A stretch of 64,000 nucleotides of DNA from Ramlibacter monticola. Lineage in GTDB: Bacteria > Pseudomonadota > Gammaproteobacteria > Burkholderiales > Burkholderiaceae_C. The translations under genes were made by a program, and so were the position numbers. Shown piece by piece: positions 51,666-60,901 of the stretch. The notes below the pieces were generated by a model. It did no database searches. It had not been told where the DNA came from and worked only from the letters and a program-made list of their open reading frames with translations. The first letter of the stretch is position 1. Every line of letters begins with the position of its first letter. The stretch covers positions 294,889 to 358,888 of the forward strand of contig NZ_JAEQNE010000007.1 of NCBI RefSeq assembly GCF_016722785.1, given 5' to 3'.

Positions 51666-52817
51666 GTGTCAAGCCAGTTCGAACTCGTCGTGTTCGCCGC
51701 GGCCGCCGTTCTTATTCTGGCCGGCTGCCTCGGTGTGGTGGTCTTTTATCTGCTGAAGTGGTACGGCGAAGCCAAGCACACGGTGTTGACGATGCTGGAG
51801 CCCGCGCCGTGTTCGCCCTCAGCGCAACCGCCCGCCGCCGCACGTGCGCCGGTCTCCGAAACGACACGCGTACCGCGCATCCCAGGTGGTTCCGCCGCCC
51901 CGCGCTCTGCTCCCGACGCTGATCCCACCGGCGCAGCAACTGCGGCCGAGCGCTGCCCCAGAGGGGCCGTTCGGCTGCCGGAGGTAGACACTCAGCGGCT
52001 GCGAGACTCTCCGCTATCGGCTGAGCCCTCCGTGAAACCTCCTGACGACAGTTATGTTGCGATCTCGAGGCTAGGACAGAGGCCCGGCGACGGTACTCCC
52101 ATTTCGGCAGAGTTGCATCGGCAAGAAGCCGCGCGGGTCGGCATCTTTGGGTCTGGAGCACTCTCCCAAGGCCCGCTCGCGCCACCCCTCCCAGATGCGC
52201 GCTACTCAGCTCCGGCCTCGCCGGGCATGAGCGCGGGCCACTACACCCGCCATTCCGGCGTGCCGGGCTACCTTTACCTTGCCCGCAACGACCTGCATCG
52301 GGACGGGATCTACAAGTTGGGATACACCGTACGCACGCCTAGCGAGCGCGTTGGACGCCTGAACGCAGAAACAGCTCTCATGAAGGGCCTTGGCACGTTC
52401 AGTCTTGTAGAGGCCACTCCGGTACGAGCATCGTACGACGCAGAGCAACTACTCTTTAACGCATTGTCCAGGCGGCGCGTGAGCAGCAGGCGAGAGTTCT
52501 TTCTTGGCGATCGGGACCTGCTGCGCCAGGTGCTGCGCGAAGCGGCCGGATTGGATCCGGGAGATCCGCGATCGATCTCGCTTTTGGAATCACACTGGGG
52601 TGGTGACGAGGTGGAGCGGTTCGTGCTTCCGCAGGACATCCAGAGCGTGCCGCCAGCACCGCCAGGGGGCGGATGGGTCTACCTCTTCGAGCCACATTGG
52701 TACAGGCAGCCGCTCCTGTATACCTGCTGTTCACGAATGCCGGCCCGGACTGTGCTGGCCACGTTGACAAGGCGATCTGACGTGGTCGGCGTCAACTATC
52801 TTGGCCGCTCGCATTGA
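51666..52817 (+). CDS. membrane-anchored GIY-YIG protein (T5orf172/MUG113 type)
   Basis: A 383-residue protein from GTG 51666 (SD GAGGAGG). A membrane helix at about 6-31 is followed by a long Pro/Ala-rich disordered linker to about 195. A GIY-YIG-like domain at about 200-285 has GYLYLARND, GIYKLGYT, SERVGRLNAE, the Glu of YDAEQLLFNAL and REFFLGD. This is the T5orf172/MUG113 variant. The C-terminal 95 residues are unassigned. A nuclease tethered to the inner membrane inside a mobile island suggests a defence or DNA-entry role, but this is inferred. Confidence 0.75.
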   Translation: MSSQFELVVFAAAAVLILAGCLGVVVFYLLKWYGEAKHTVLTMLEPAPCSPSAQPPAAARAPVSETTRVPRIPGGSAAPRSAPDADPTGAATAAERCPRGAVRLPEVDTQRLRDSPLSAEPSVKPPDDSYVAISRLGQRPGDGTPISAELHRQEAARVGIFGSGALSQGPLAPPLPDARYSAPASPGMSAGHYTRHSGVPGYLYLARNDLHRDGIYKLGYTVRTPSERVGRLNAETALMKGLGTFSLVEATPVRASYDAEQLLFNALSRRRVSSRREFFLGDRDLLRQVLREAAGLDPGDPRSISLLESHWGGDEVERFVLPQDIQSVPPAPPGGGWVYLFEPHWYRQPLLYTCCSRMPARTVLATLTRRSDVVGVNYLGRSH

Positions 52818-52848
52818 CTCGTCAGCTTTGTCACCGGGTCTGACCTAT

Positions 52849-54650
52849 TGCCTCACGTAAGTTGCTACCCACCGGATGGTCCGGCGGGGGCAAGGCACTT
52901 GACGAGGCGAGTCAGCATGGCAACACGCAAGGAACTGAAGAATGCCGTCGGGGCGCGGTATCGGGAGGCGGCCGGCCAGAAGAGGACCAATATCCTCGAT
53001 GAGTTTGTGGCGGTGACGGGATACCACCGCAAGCATGCGATCCGGGTGCTCGGATCGACCGATGAAAGCGAGCGGCCGAAGCAGCGGCGTCACCGCCTCT
53101 ACGACGAGGCCGTTCGGCAGGCGCTCATCATGCTTTGGGAGGCGGCCGACCGGCTTTGCGGCAAGCGCCTGAAGGCCTTGCTTCCCATGTTGATCGAGGC
53201 CATGGAACGTCACGGGCACCTCGCGCTCGATCCGATCGTGAGAAGCAAGTTGCTGCAGGTGAGTGCGGCAACGATGGATCGCATGCTCAGCGAAGCGAAA
53301 GCTCAGAGCGGCACCGGGCGACGCCGGCGCTCCGGTGTCGGCGCGGCGATTCGGCGAAGCATTCCAGTGAGGACATTCGCAGATTGGCGGAATCCGCCAC
53401 CGGGCTTCTTCGAAGTCGACATGGTGGAGCACTGCGGTTCTATGAAGACCGGCGGCGACTTCGTCCATACCCTTGTACTCACCGACATCGCTACCGGATG
53501 GACGGAGTGCATCGCCATGCCCGTCCGGAACCAGTCGCTGGTGATCGAGGCATTCGCGATCGCCGCAGAGGAGTTGGCGTTCCCCATGCTCGGCGTCGAC
53601 ACCGACAACGACAGCGCCTTCATGAACCAGACCGTCTTCGACTACTGCAAGGACAACCGGCTGGAGCAGACGCGTTCCCGGGCCTACCGGAAGAACGACC
53701 AGGCTTGGGTGGAGCAGAAGAACGGAGCTATCGTCAGGCGGCTGGTGGGGTACGGCCGACTCAGTGGCCTGACGGCGACGCAGGAACTCACGCAACTGTA
53801 TTCGGCATCACGCCTGTACATCAATTTCTTCCAGCCCTCGTTCAAGCTGAAGGCGAAGCGCCGCGACGGTGCGCGTGTCAGCAAGACGTACCATCCGCCT
53901 GCTACGCCGTGCGAACGGCTGCTGGCTTCGCCGGACATCAACGACGCCGTGAAAACCAAGCTCCGGCGGCAGTTTGACGCCCTGGATCCCGTGGCGCTGT
54001 TGCGCGACATCCGATCTGCACAGCAACGGCTCACCGAGCTCTCATCAGGCGGCGCACAGGTCCATGCGCCTCAAGATCGAACCGGCGACCTGTCGACGTT
54101 TCTCGCCAGCTTGGCTTCGGCCTGGAAGGAGGGCGAGGTCCGGCCGACACACCGCCAGAAGCCCGCAGCCGACCGCTGGTGGCGCACTCGTTCTGACCCG
54201 TTCGAGCACGCGTGGCCGGTGATCGAAGGCTGGCTCGCAAAGGAGCCGACCGTCACCGCCAAGGAACTCATGACGCGGTTGGCCGAAATGGTCCCCGACG
54301 CATACGCCGGAACGGCCCAACTTCGCACCCTGCAACGGCGGATCAAAGCCTGGCGCGCGGAGAAGGCGAAGGACCTGATTCTTGGCCGGATCAGATCAAC
54401 GTCTCGTCAACCCGCGACCGCGGACAACGAATCACCACGCCCATGACCGACCAGGGGGCCGGGTGCTTCGCACCCGGCGCGCCATGGACATGTGGACGAT
54501 GCGCCTGCGGCGCACCGGGTGCGCCCGTGGACAACGCGCTGCGTTGCCCACCGCCGTCCCCTTCGCCCACATGACCACAGCGCTCTAAATGAAGGAAGAA
54601 ATCCAATCCAGAACGACAACATCGCGCTGGTAACATTTCCTCGTGAGGCA
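52849..54650 (+). mobile_element. intact insertion sequence with terminal inverted repeats
   Basis: Ends: TGCCTCACG at 52849 and its complement CGTGAGGCA ending at 54650. Similarity continues inward to TGCTACC versus TGTTACC with one gap. Length is about 1.8 kb, with one transposase gene. No obvious target duplication was recognised in the flanks. It splits the MUG113 gene region from the following cargo without disrupting a reading frame. Confidence 0.75.
52917..54446 (+). CDS. DDE integrase-core transposase (ISNCY-like)
   Basis: A 509-residue transposase from ATG 52917 (MATRKELKNAVGARYREA). An N-terminal helical DNA-binding part (ILDEFVAVTGYHRKHAIRVL) is followed by an rve core: first Asp in FFEVDMVEHCG, second Asp in LGVDTDNDSAFMN, and Glu in DQAWVEQKNGAIVRR. 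The C-terminal part contains CERLLASPDINDAVK. Similar proteins are called integrase-catalytic-domain or ISNCY transposases; family assignment is by eye. Full-length, likely active. Confidence 0.85.
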   Translation: MATRKELKNAVGARYREAAGQKRTNILDEFVAVTGYHRKHAIRVLGSTDESERPKQRRHRLYDEAVRQALIMLWEAADRLCGKRLKALLPMLIEAMERHGHLALDPIVRSKLLQVSAATMDRMLSEAKAQSGTGRRRRSGVGAAIRRSIPVRTFADWRNPPPGFFEVDMVEHCGSMKTGGDFVHTLVLTDIATGWTECIAMPVRNQSLVIEAFAIAAEELAFPMLGVDTDNDSAFMNQTVFDYCKDNRLEQTRSRAYRKNDQAWVEQKNGAIVRRLVGYGRLSGLTATQELTQLYSASRLYINFFQPSFKLKAKRRDGARVSKTYHPPATPCERLLASPDINDAVKTKLRRQFDALDPVALLRDIRSAQQRLTELSSGGAQVHAPQDRTGDLSTFLASLASAWKEGEVRPTHRQKPAADRWWRTRSDPFEHAWPVIEGWLAKEPTVTAKELMTRLAEMVPDAYAGTAQLRTLQRRIKAWRAEKAKDLILGRIRSTSRQPATADNESPRP

Positions 54651-54946
54651 GTACGACCGGTCAAGATAATTGTCGCCAGCCACTCCCCCACCCTTCAGGG
54701 GGGGCGACCCTAGACAAACGTGGGCAGACACTCTCCCTGGATGGATCAAGTGATCGGGACTCGGTCACCATACACAGCTGACATCAACGCTCACGGCCCG
54801 GTGATAGCGCGCATCCCCACTCTCTTCTGGGGAAGTTCCCAGCGAGGCAAGCGCCTGATTGCTGGTGGGCGGACGCCACGCGAGGGTCGAAGCGCTTCAG
54901 CCCATGCGACCGCTCATGTCGTACCAGTTGCTCTCGAATAGGCAAG

Positions 54947-55219
54947 ATGACGCTACTCAGTTCACGGCGCTTTCACGTCTCGGCCATGGCCCTTCTGCTG
55001 CTTGTCGGACTGACTGCAGGTCACACAGCGGTCGCCGCAACCATCACATCGCCCCCCGGCAAAGTTCAAGGTGATGCGCAGCGCCTGATGACCGCAATGC
55101 GCAAGCAGAGCGATCACCTAGGGCGCCCTACGACCTCCTGCTTGCTGGCATTCTGTCCATCGTCCTTGGCCAAGGGCGTTGACTCGCGCAAGGCAGGGCA
55201 CGTGCAGAGTTCAGGATGA
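54947..55219 (+). CDS. short exported-protein remnant (doubtful)
   Basis: A 90-codon frame with a good signal-peptide-like start (FHVSAMALLLLVGLTAGHTAVAA) but a mature part without recognisable domain. Its TGA overlaps the next gene start, which may be coincidence. It may be the eroded front of a secreted protein. The preceding DNA, 54651-54946, holds no supported gene. Confidence 0.3.
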   Translation: MTLLSSRRFHVSAMALLLLVGLTAGHTAVAATITSPPGKVQGDAQRLMTAMRKQSDHLGRPTTSCLLAFCPSSLAKGVDSRKAGHVQSSG

Positions 55220-56253
55220 CCATGGAGAAGCTCCACACACACTATGACAACCTGAAGGTTGCTCGAAATGCACCGGCGGAAGTGATTCGTGCCGCCTATC
55301 GAGTTTTGGCCCAGAAATACCACCCGGATGTGAACCCCCGGCCGCGTGCAACGGAAGTCATGCGCATCTTGAACGACTCCCGGGACGTTCTCTTGGACCC
55401 GGTCAGGCGGGCCGAACACGATAGCTGGATTGCAGAACAAGAACTCGTCAAAGCAGAGGCCAGCGAGCCGCCTGCGTCTTCAGAGAGGACCGCACAAGCG
55501 AGCAGGAAGGCCGGATCAGCGCCGGCTCCGGCACCCGCAACAAGCGCTCCCGGAGTCAGTCTGCTGGCGCGCCTAAACGACTATTTAAGCAAACTGTCCT
55601 CCGCTGGTGCACTCGCCTTGGTTATCACAGTCATCGCGCTCGCCGCTGGCGGTGCGGGAATGGAACGTCGCTCGCAAGCTGCCGCGACAGCGGACACCTC
55701 CCAGGATCGCCTTCTATCCGACGAGGAGTTCTTGGGTCGCGCTTCTGTCCCGTACGTATCCGACGACGCACTCTTCACCGACGAGAAGCCAAATCGACCA
55801 TCCCGGACAATCAGCCGAAAAGGGCAGAGCGGCACGCGCAGCGCGTCACAGTCTCCGCTTGGCACACCGTTGGCCGACCCTGATTTTCGTTCGAAGTCGG
55901 GGCATACCGGCCCACTGCTGGCTGCCGGAGGCTATTCGAAGGTCACAGTAGATAACGCTCAAGGAGACGGCGATGCCTTGGTGCGACTGTACCAGGCCAG
56001 CAGTCAGACGCGTGTCCGCAGCTTTCTCGTGAAGGCGGGGCAGTCATTCGCAAGCACAAATATCGCGCCAGGCAGTTACGTTATGCGGTACCGCTTCCTA
56101 GGATCGCGAACGGTGTACGAAGCGGATACGCTGATTGCGTTGGAGGAGGAACGCACCGAGAGCGGTATTAGATACAGCAATGTCAGCGTAACTCTATTTC
56201 GCGTTCATGGGGGCAACATGCGTACTCGAGAGGTCCCTCAGGACCGGTTCTAA
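55216..56253 (+). CDS. membrane J-domain protein of the island
   Basis: A 345-residue protein. The N-terminal J domain covers about 8-70, with HPD at 36-38 (KYHPDVNP) and HYDNLKVARNAPAEVIRAAY. A polar linker leads to one membrane helix at about 127-148 (LALVITVIALAAGG). After a Ser-rich stretch comes a C-terminal beta-rich domain (GYSKVTVDNAQGDGDALVRLY, APGSYVMRYRFLGS). The J domain would recruit DnaK on the cytosolic side. Role unknown; the C-terminal domain resembles an adhesive or binding module. Confidence 0.75.
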   Translation: MTMEKLHTHYDNLKVARNAPAEVIRAAYRVLAQKYHPDVNPRPRATEVMRILNDSRDVLLDPVRRAEHDSWIAEQELVKAEASEPPASSERTAQASRKAGSAPAPAPATSAPGVSLLARLNDYLSKLSSAGALALVITVIALAAGGAGMERRSQAAATADTSQDRLLSDEEFLGRASVPYVSDDALFTDEKPNRPSRTISRKGQSGTRSASQSPLGTPLADPDFRSKSGHTGPLLAAGGYSKVTVDNAQGDGDALVRLYQASSQTRVRSFLVKAGQSFASTNIAPGSYVMRYRFLGSRTVYEADTLIALEEERTESGIRYSNVSVTLFRVHGGNMRTREVPQDRF

Positions 56254-56345
56254 CGCCGGAGCGCTCGGGCTAGTATAGAAGTCACCGGCATCGAGCACAC
56301 AGGACATCATGTGGAATCGTCTAGCCGTTCGGAAGGGACAATGTC

Positions 56346-57008
56346 ATGCAGACTTACCTTGCAAATCGCCCGATGCCCGCATGTGAAGAAAACGACCACT
56401 TCACAACGGACTTTATCCCGTTCCTGTCTTTGCCTGGCTTCTTTCCGGGCGCGGGAGGTTTCTTTCACGGCTACCCTAGTCCGACGAAGAAGGTGATGAT
56501 CTTCGGCGGCGATTTCGGTCCACTTTGGTATCAGCAAGAACTGGGTAGAGAGGGAGGGGAACCCGCCAGCAATGACACCATTGCCAATCTCTCCCAAGTA
56601 TTGCGCACGGCTGGTATCTCTCTCAGCGACTGCTTTCTCACCAACGCAGTGCTTTGCATGTGGCGCACTGATAGCACGGTAGGAAACTACAAGGAATGGC
56701 GCAAACACCCACGATATCTTGAGCAATGTGCCGCTTGGCACAGACGATACATTGAGCACGTCAAGCCACGCGGGGTTGTTTTGATGGGGGTCTCAGCTTT
56801 GAAGACGACCGGAAAGCTCATATTCCCGGGCCTCCGAGAGCATTGGGCTGGTCTCACTACATTGAGCCGGGTCTACGAAGTGGGGCGAGAAACCTACCAA
56901 GTGCCCGATGGACCCAGTGTGCTGCTGATGCCCCACACGTCTTTCTGGCCAGTCAATGCCCGGCAACACGGGCCCGTGGCGGTAAGACATCTGAGCTTGA
57001 TGGCTTGA
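56346..57008 (+). CDS. uracil-DNA glycosylase superfamily-like protein
   Basis: A 220-residue protein. KVMIFGGDFGPLWYQ has the GxDxG-like first motif. LSDCFLTNAVLCM supplies the Asn region, GVVLMGVSALKTTGK a middle strand, and LLMPHTSFW the C-terminal motif in the place of the usual HPS. The order fits the UDG fold, but key catalytic residues are not certain. It is 10 bases ahead of a tandem GIY-YIG gene, so both may act on modified DNA together; that link is inferred. Confidence 0.6.
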   Translation: MQTYLANRPMPACEENDHFTTDFIPFLSLPGFFPGAGGFFHGYPSPTKKVMIFGGDFGPLWYQQELGREGGEPASNDTIANLSQVLRTAGISLSDCFLTNAVLCMWRTDSTVGNYKEWRKHPRYLEQCAAWHRRYIEHVKPRGVVLMGVSALKTTGKLIFPGLREHWAGLTTLSRVYEVGRETYQVPDGPSVLLMPHTSFWPVNARQHGPVAVRHLSLMA

Positions 57009-57018
57009 ATCAGCTCCC

Positions 57019-57943
57019 ATGTTCCTCCGGTCACTTCCTCGCCTCTCGGCTTGCGTGAACACTGAAGAATCCAACGCCTTCGGCAGGCCCGTCGATCCGA
57101 ATTGGGGAGGCCTTTCTTGGACGTCTTGGGTGCCGTTAGAAGGCGGTGACTTCACGTCACTGCCTCAAGGGGCCGGTGTGTATCGGGTACGTGTGGTGGG
57201 GCAGGAGCGCTTGGCCTACATCGGACAGACTGGACGCAACTTGCGTGAGCGACTCACAGCTCTACGCAATCACGCGTTGGCCGAGAATATGCCCTTCAAC
57301 GATCCGCACACCGCGGCACCTTCGCTATGGGCATGGGCGCACGCGGAGGGTTGTTCGTACGAGTGCTCCGCTGCATTGGCGACCACGGTGTTTGCCGAAC
57401 GCCTCGCTCTGGAGTGCTGGCTCTTGTGGGCCCACCGCGTGGCGATGGGTGAGTCGGCGCTGTGCAACCACGGGAATTTTCATCCCGGGTACACGAAGTC
57501 CCGCAATCGCAGAACGGGTCAGCGAGGCGGGCCGGTCGCAGAGGGAGGACCGTTGCCGGGACCCCGTTGCTCACCGCAGCCCTTGCTGGCATCGGGTGAG
57601 CCCACCGGCATGGACTGGATGGGCCTGACCTGGACGCCCTGGGCGTCGTTGAGGAAACCGCTCGCGGTCTCGGGGGTGGCGCTCTATCGACTTCGCCTAG
57701 CGGGATGCTCGGAACTTCTGTACATCGGGGAAAGCTTGAAGGTTAGTGCAAGGCGTGCTCGCGCACGCGAACACCTACAGCGATGGCGACGCCGAATTCT
57801 CATGTGCCAGCCTTCCCCGGGACACTTCGAAATCGGCCTTGCATGAGCTTGAGAACGATCTCCTGGGCAGCTATTACGCATTCTTCAAGCGACCTCCTCC
57901 GCACCAGTTTGCCAATGGAAAGTCCCTTGGGACATCGCCGTGA
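57019..57943 (+). pseudogene. tandem double GIY-YIG protein, interrupted by a frameshift
   Basis: Two homologous halves. The first is PNWGGLSWTSW, then GVYRVRVVGQERLAYIGQTG with NLRERL and Glu132 (ALECWLLWAHR). The second is MDWMGLTWTPW, then ALYRLRLAGCSELLYIGES. The first frame stops at 57846, but the +1 frame from about 57782 continues as SCASLPRDTSKSALHELEND and ends at 57943, restoring the expected second Glu helix. So a one-base shift at about 57770-57800 splits the gene. Could be real decay or a sequencing error. Confidence 0.65.
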
Positions 57944-58093
57944 TCCAAGGTGCGCGGACGTGCGCTCAAATTGCATTGCCATCACTCGCCTGCGCGTATA
58001 GGAACACCCCATATGCGCTTCCCCCCTTCCCGCTATCGTCTGCGCGGTGCCGTTTGGTGCAATATCGTGCCCACGTTCAGAGGCGTCTAGAGA

Positions 58094-58393
58094 GTGCCCA
58101 AACCCATTGTCTACTTGCTCGCTCTCCTACTCGGTGTGGGCGCCCTCCCGCTGCCATACGGCTACTACATCTTCTTGCGACTGGTCGCGTTCCTAGGCTT
58201 CGGGATTTCCGCATACGTTGCCTACACGCGGAAGCACGGCGTGTTGCCTTGGGCCTATGGCGTGCTGGCAGTCATATTCAACCCATTCGTGAAGGTCTTC
58301 TTTCCGAAGAGTGTGTGGGCGGCCATTGACCTTGCAGCCGCGCTGCTGATATTGGTAACGGCAAAGCACATCACGACTGGCAGTTCGCGATAG
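58094..58393 (+). CDS. small membrane protein (DUF6804-like)
   Basis: A 99-residue protein starting at GTG with three to four hydrophobic helices: VYLLALLLGVGALPLPYGYY, FLRLVAFLGFGISAYVAY and WAAIDLAAALLILVTA. The LPYGYYxFLR pattern is that of DUF6804-type proteins found in many islands. Function unknown; no SD is evident. Confidence 0.6.
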   Translation: MPKPIVYLLALLLGVGALPLPYGYYIFLRLVAFLGFGISAYVAYTRKHGVLPWAYGVLAVIFNPFVKVFFPKSVWAAIDLAAALLILVTAKHITTGSSR

Positions 58394-58500
58394 TTGCTCG
58401 CTTCTTGCTAGCGCCGCTCGTTCTTTTCCCGCTGGCGCTGCGCGGCAAGAAGGTGACCCGGCGGCGATGAAAAATGAGACAGTTGGAGAGCTCCGTCAAG

Positions 58501-59289
58501 TCATTCTCTGGGGGAGATGAGGCGGTACACCCAATAGCCAGCAGCGGCACGCGAGACAGTCGTGATGAGCGCTACGGTATTTCCAAGGAAAGCTACCGCA
58601 TGACTGGTGTACGCGCGCACGCCATCTTCGGTATCGCATTCGCGGTCCCAACCACTTCCAGCGCAAACCTCGACTCCGTCCTGGATGGATGTGTACTCGA
58701 GAAAAAGCCAGTCATGCAGCCAGTCCGTCCCAATTCCTAACACGAGGTACGTCGCTAAGGCGGCGACAAGTGCGAAGCCGACGCGCCAGTTGCGGTAGTT
58801 CCTGGCTGCTGCCGGCTGCCTCTGCTTTGCCAATTGGGGCTCCTTGCGACCGCGAGATGTGAAAAGTCGCCGCGCCGAATTTCGACGCCTCGCTGCCACC
58901 CATAGTGAAACCCGAAGCAACAACCACACGAGAAAACAGCAAGTAATGGGGATCAGTCCTACGCCGTTGCCCGAGAAGTTGAAATACAGCCCCGGTACGC
59001 CCAAGACGGCGCAGAAGGTGACGAGGTACTTGGGCCTAAGAAGGACCTGCGTAGTCCGATAGCCCAGATGCTCCAGTCTGTCGAGCGCATCCCTTCGCGC
59101 GCCCACGAGCACACGCGCGCCCTTCCGGTCGTTCGGATGAAATTCCACAACGCTTCCATCGAAGCCATAGAGCCGGTCGCCGTCTAGTTGATACCGGTTT
59201 GGCATGTCCATCGCGAAACGCTTCGCAGCCTTCCTCTGGTCAGGAGGAAGCTCATGCTCATACAGACTCATGAATTCCTGTGCGTCCAT
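58501..59289 (-). CDS. hypothetical membrane protein
   Basis: A 262-residue protein from ATG 59289 (MDAQEFMSLYEHELPPDQRKA). A charged cytosolic N-terminus holds YGFDGSVVEFHPNDRKGARV. Membrane segments follow: FCAVLGVPGLYFNFSGNGVG, ITCCFLVWLLLRVSLWVAA, FALVAALATYLVLGIGTDW and a C-terminal pair. A Cys pair (VCAGSGWDRECD) in an outer loop could form a disulfide. No family recognised. It is convergent with the DUF6804-like gene. Confidence 0.6.
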   Translation of the reverse strand: MDAQEFMSLYEHELPPDQRKAAKRFAMDMPNRYQLDGDRLYGFDGSVVEFHPNDRKGARVLVGARRDALDRLEHLGYRTTQVLLRPKYLVTFCAVLGVPGLYFNFSGNGVGLIPITCCFLVWLLLRVSLWVAARRRNSARRLFTSRGRKEPQLAKQRQPAAARNYRNWRVGFALVAALATYLVLGIGTDWLHDWLFLEYTSIQDGVEVCAGSGWDRECDTEDGVRAYTSHAVAFLGNTVALITTVSRAAAGYWVYRLISPRE

Positions 59290-60476
59290 GAATTTTCCAA
59301 TTTGTGCGCAACGGGGGTGGTGCAGCCGCTTTCGGTAGGAGAAACATTCAACACCCACGTCTCGGCGGAGGCGCCGGCCCAGCCAAGAGCGTCATGATCC
59401 CAGTGTGGTCCTGACTCGTTGAAAGTGGCCCCCCCATAGAAAGGGGGCGGCGAGATAGTTGCCTCAAGACCTTGTGCACGGCGTCGACGGCGTCGATTTG
59501 AAACGCGCGATTTCCGCTCCGCGTTCTGTTCCGCGGTTCCTCGAACTCCAGCTGCTATCGGTCACACATGTCGTCGTGAACCGGCAACGCCAGCAGCATC
59601 TGCTCGCGTTCAATCAACTTTCGCCTACTTGCCTTCGCTCGCGGCTTGGGCAACGCACCGAGGTGCTGAAGGCCGCGGCGCTGCAACTCGGCGCCCAAGA
59701 CCGACAGCAATTCGGCTTCGGTCAGATTGACCAAGGCCCGGCCTGCGCGCTGCGCAGCCACGCTCAAGCCGGGGAGTGTGCATGTCGCGAGATCTGCAGA
59801 GATCTCGGGCGGCATCAGTTCATGATGCCGAACTGCCCGGCGACGACATCGGGGTCTCGCCGGGTTGCCGAGGAGGCGTGGCCGACCACCTGAGCAAGCA
59901 GCGCGACCGCCCCGCCTGCATCTTCGCCCCGACGCACCGCTGAAAAACAGGCCATGCAAGGAAATTGCGGACCCAGCCAGATAGATTTTTTGTGCGCAGA
60001 TCCGGACTACCCCCGGGGGGCGGTCCTGAGCCAGAGGGGCAGGGGCACTGCACGCGGTGCGTGCCTGGTCGAGCTGCAGGTGGCGCGCTCACACCTGTCA
60101 TGAGGTGGGGGGTCTGCCGGCTTGCGCGCAGTCCGAAGCGGCAGTGGCCGATATGCGGCAATGAAAGTGTCTTGGGCGCGCAGCTGCAGATCATGTCGGC
60201 GGCGCCGGTTCCCAACCAGTGCCCGGCTCCCGGGATGGATGTCAAAGGGAGAGGGGGGTACAGATGGCGCCAGGTCCTGCATGAACAAAGGCTCTGTGGC
60301 CTATTGGTACGGTGGACGCCAGCGTTGCCAGGCGCCGATGCATCCTGCAACCCAGTCATCAGGCCGGTGGACACATGGGAGGACACCGAGTGCCGCCATT
60401 CGGGAGAACCGATGCCGGAGGCGCCTTTGGCTGCCTGCCACGCCGCCATATAGCCACAGTGCCCTCGCCAGCCGCT
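59290..60476. other. gene-poor, IS-scarred stretch
   Basis: No gene with a convincing start or family. A C/G-run hairpin (CCCCC-ATAGAAA-GGGGG) near 59430 follows GTTGAAAGTGGCCCCCC, resembling the terminus of IS21-type elements. A reverse-strand frame at 59555-59815 (starting MPPEISADLATC) could be the tail of a transposase or a small protein; no family was recognised. The right side joins the truncated IS110 transposase. Confidence 0.4.
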
Positions 60477-60605
60477 CACGGCGAAGAACCCGGCGACCTG
60501 GTCGCGCTTGAGCTGCTTGCGGAGTTCGACGTTGCCGTGTCGACTCACGCCGTGAACCTGGAATACGTTCTTGGCCAGGTCGAGGCCGAGTGTCGTAATC
60601 TGCAT
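60477..60605 (-). pseudogene. truncated IS110-family transposase (N-terminal 43 residues)
   Basis: The start MQITTLGLDLAKNVFQVHG carries the first catalytic Asp of the DEDD motif (GLDLAK) of IS110 transposases. Homology ends after VAGFFAV, and the reading frame then runs into unrelated Ser/Pro-rich sequence. The upstream IS region (to about 60670) seems preserved, including SD GAAGGAG. The rest of the element is lost. Confidence 0.7.
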
Positions 60606-60901
60606 GGTGGACGCTCCTTCCGGTCGAGTGGTCGATAACACTTCCACTCTGGCACATCGATTTCGTCATCAGGAGGAGGCGTCCATCCCATTGCTTACGG
60701 TCCGCTCAGCGAAAGCCACCGCCGACGTCAAGGTGGTCCGCCCAGCCGCTTACCGCGTGAGTGTGGCCGCGATTTTCCTTCGTGGAGGACAGAACGACGG
60801 ACGACGGCCCCGACGTACGTGAGGCCCAATGTGTCCTGAAACCTTGGCTGCCGCTGCACCCCCCGAGAGCTCAATGTGTTCTGAGAGGAGGCGCCCAAGA
60901 G

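Noticed and set aside
58474..58740. A short + strand frame opposite the hypothetical membrane protein
   Set aside because: Fully antisense to a longer frame with clear membrane helices.
59459..59893. A 144-codon + strand frame in the IS-scarred stretch
   Set aside because: No start signal, no domain, and opposite to another weak frame; not supportable as a gene.
60301..60669. A reverse-strand frame overlapping the IS110 fragment in another frame
   Set aside because: The IS110 start MQITTLGLDLAK is in the other frame, so this one is a shadow.
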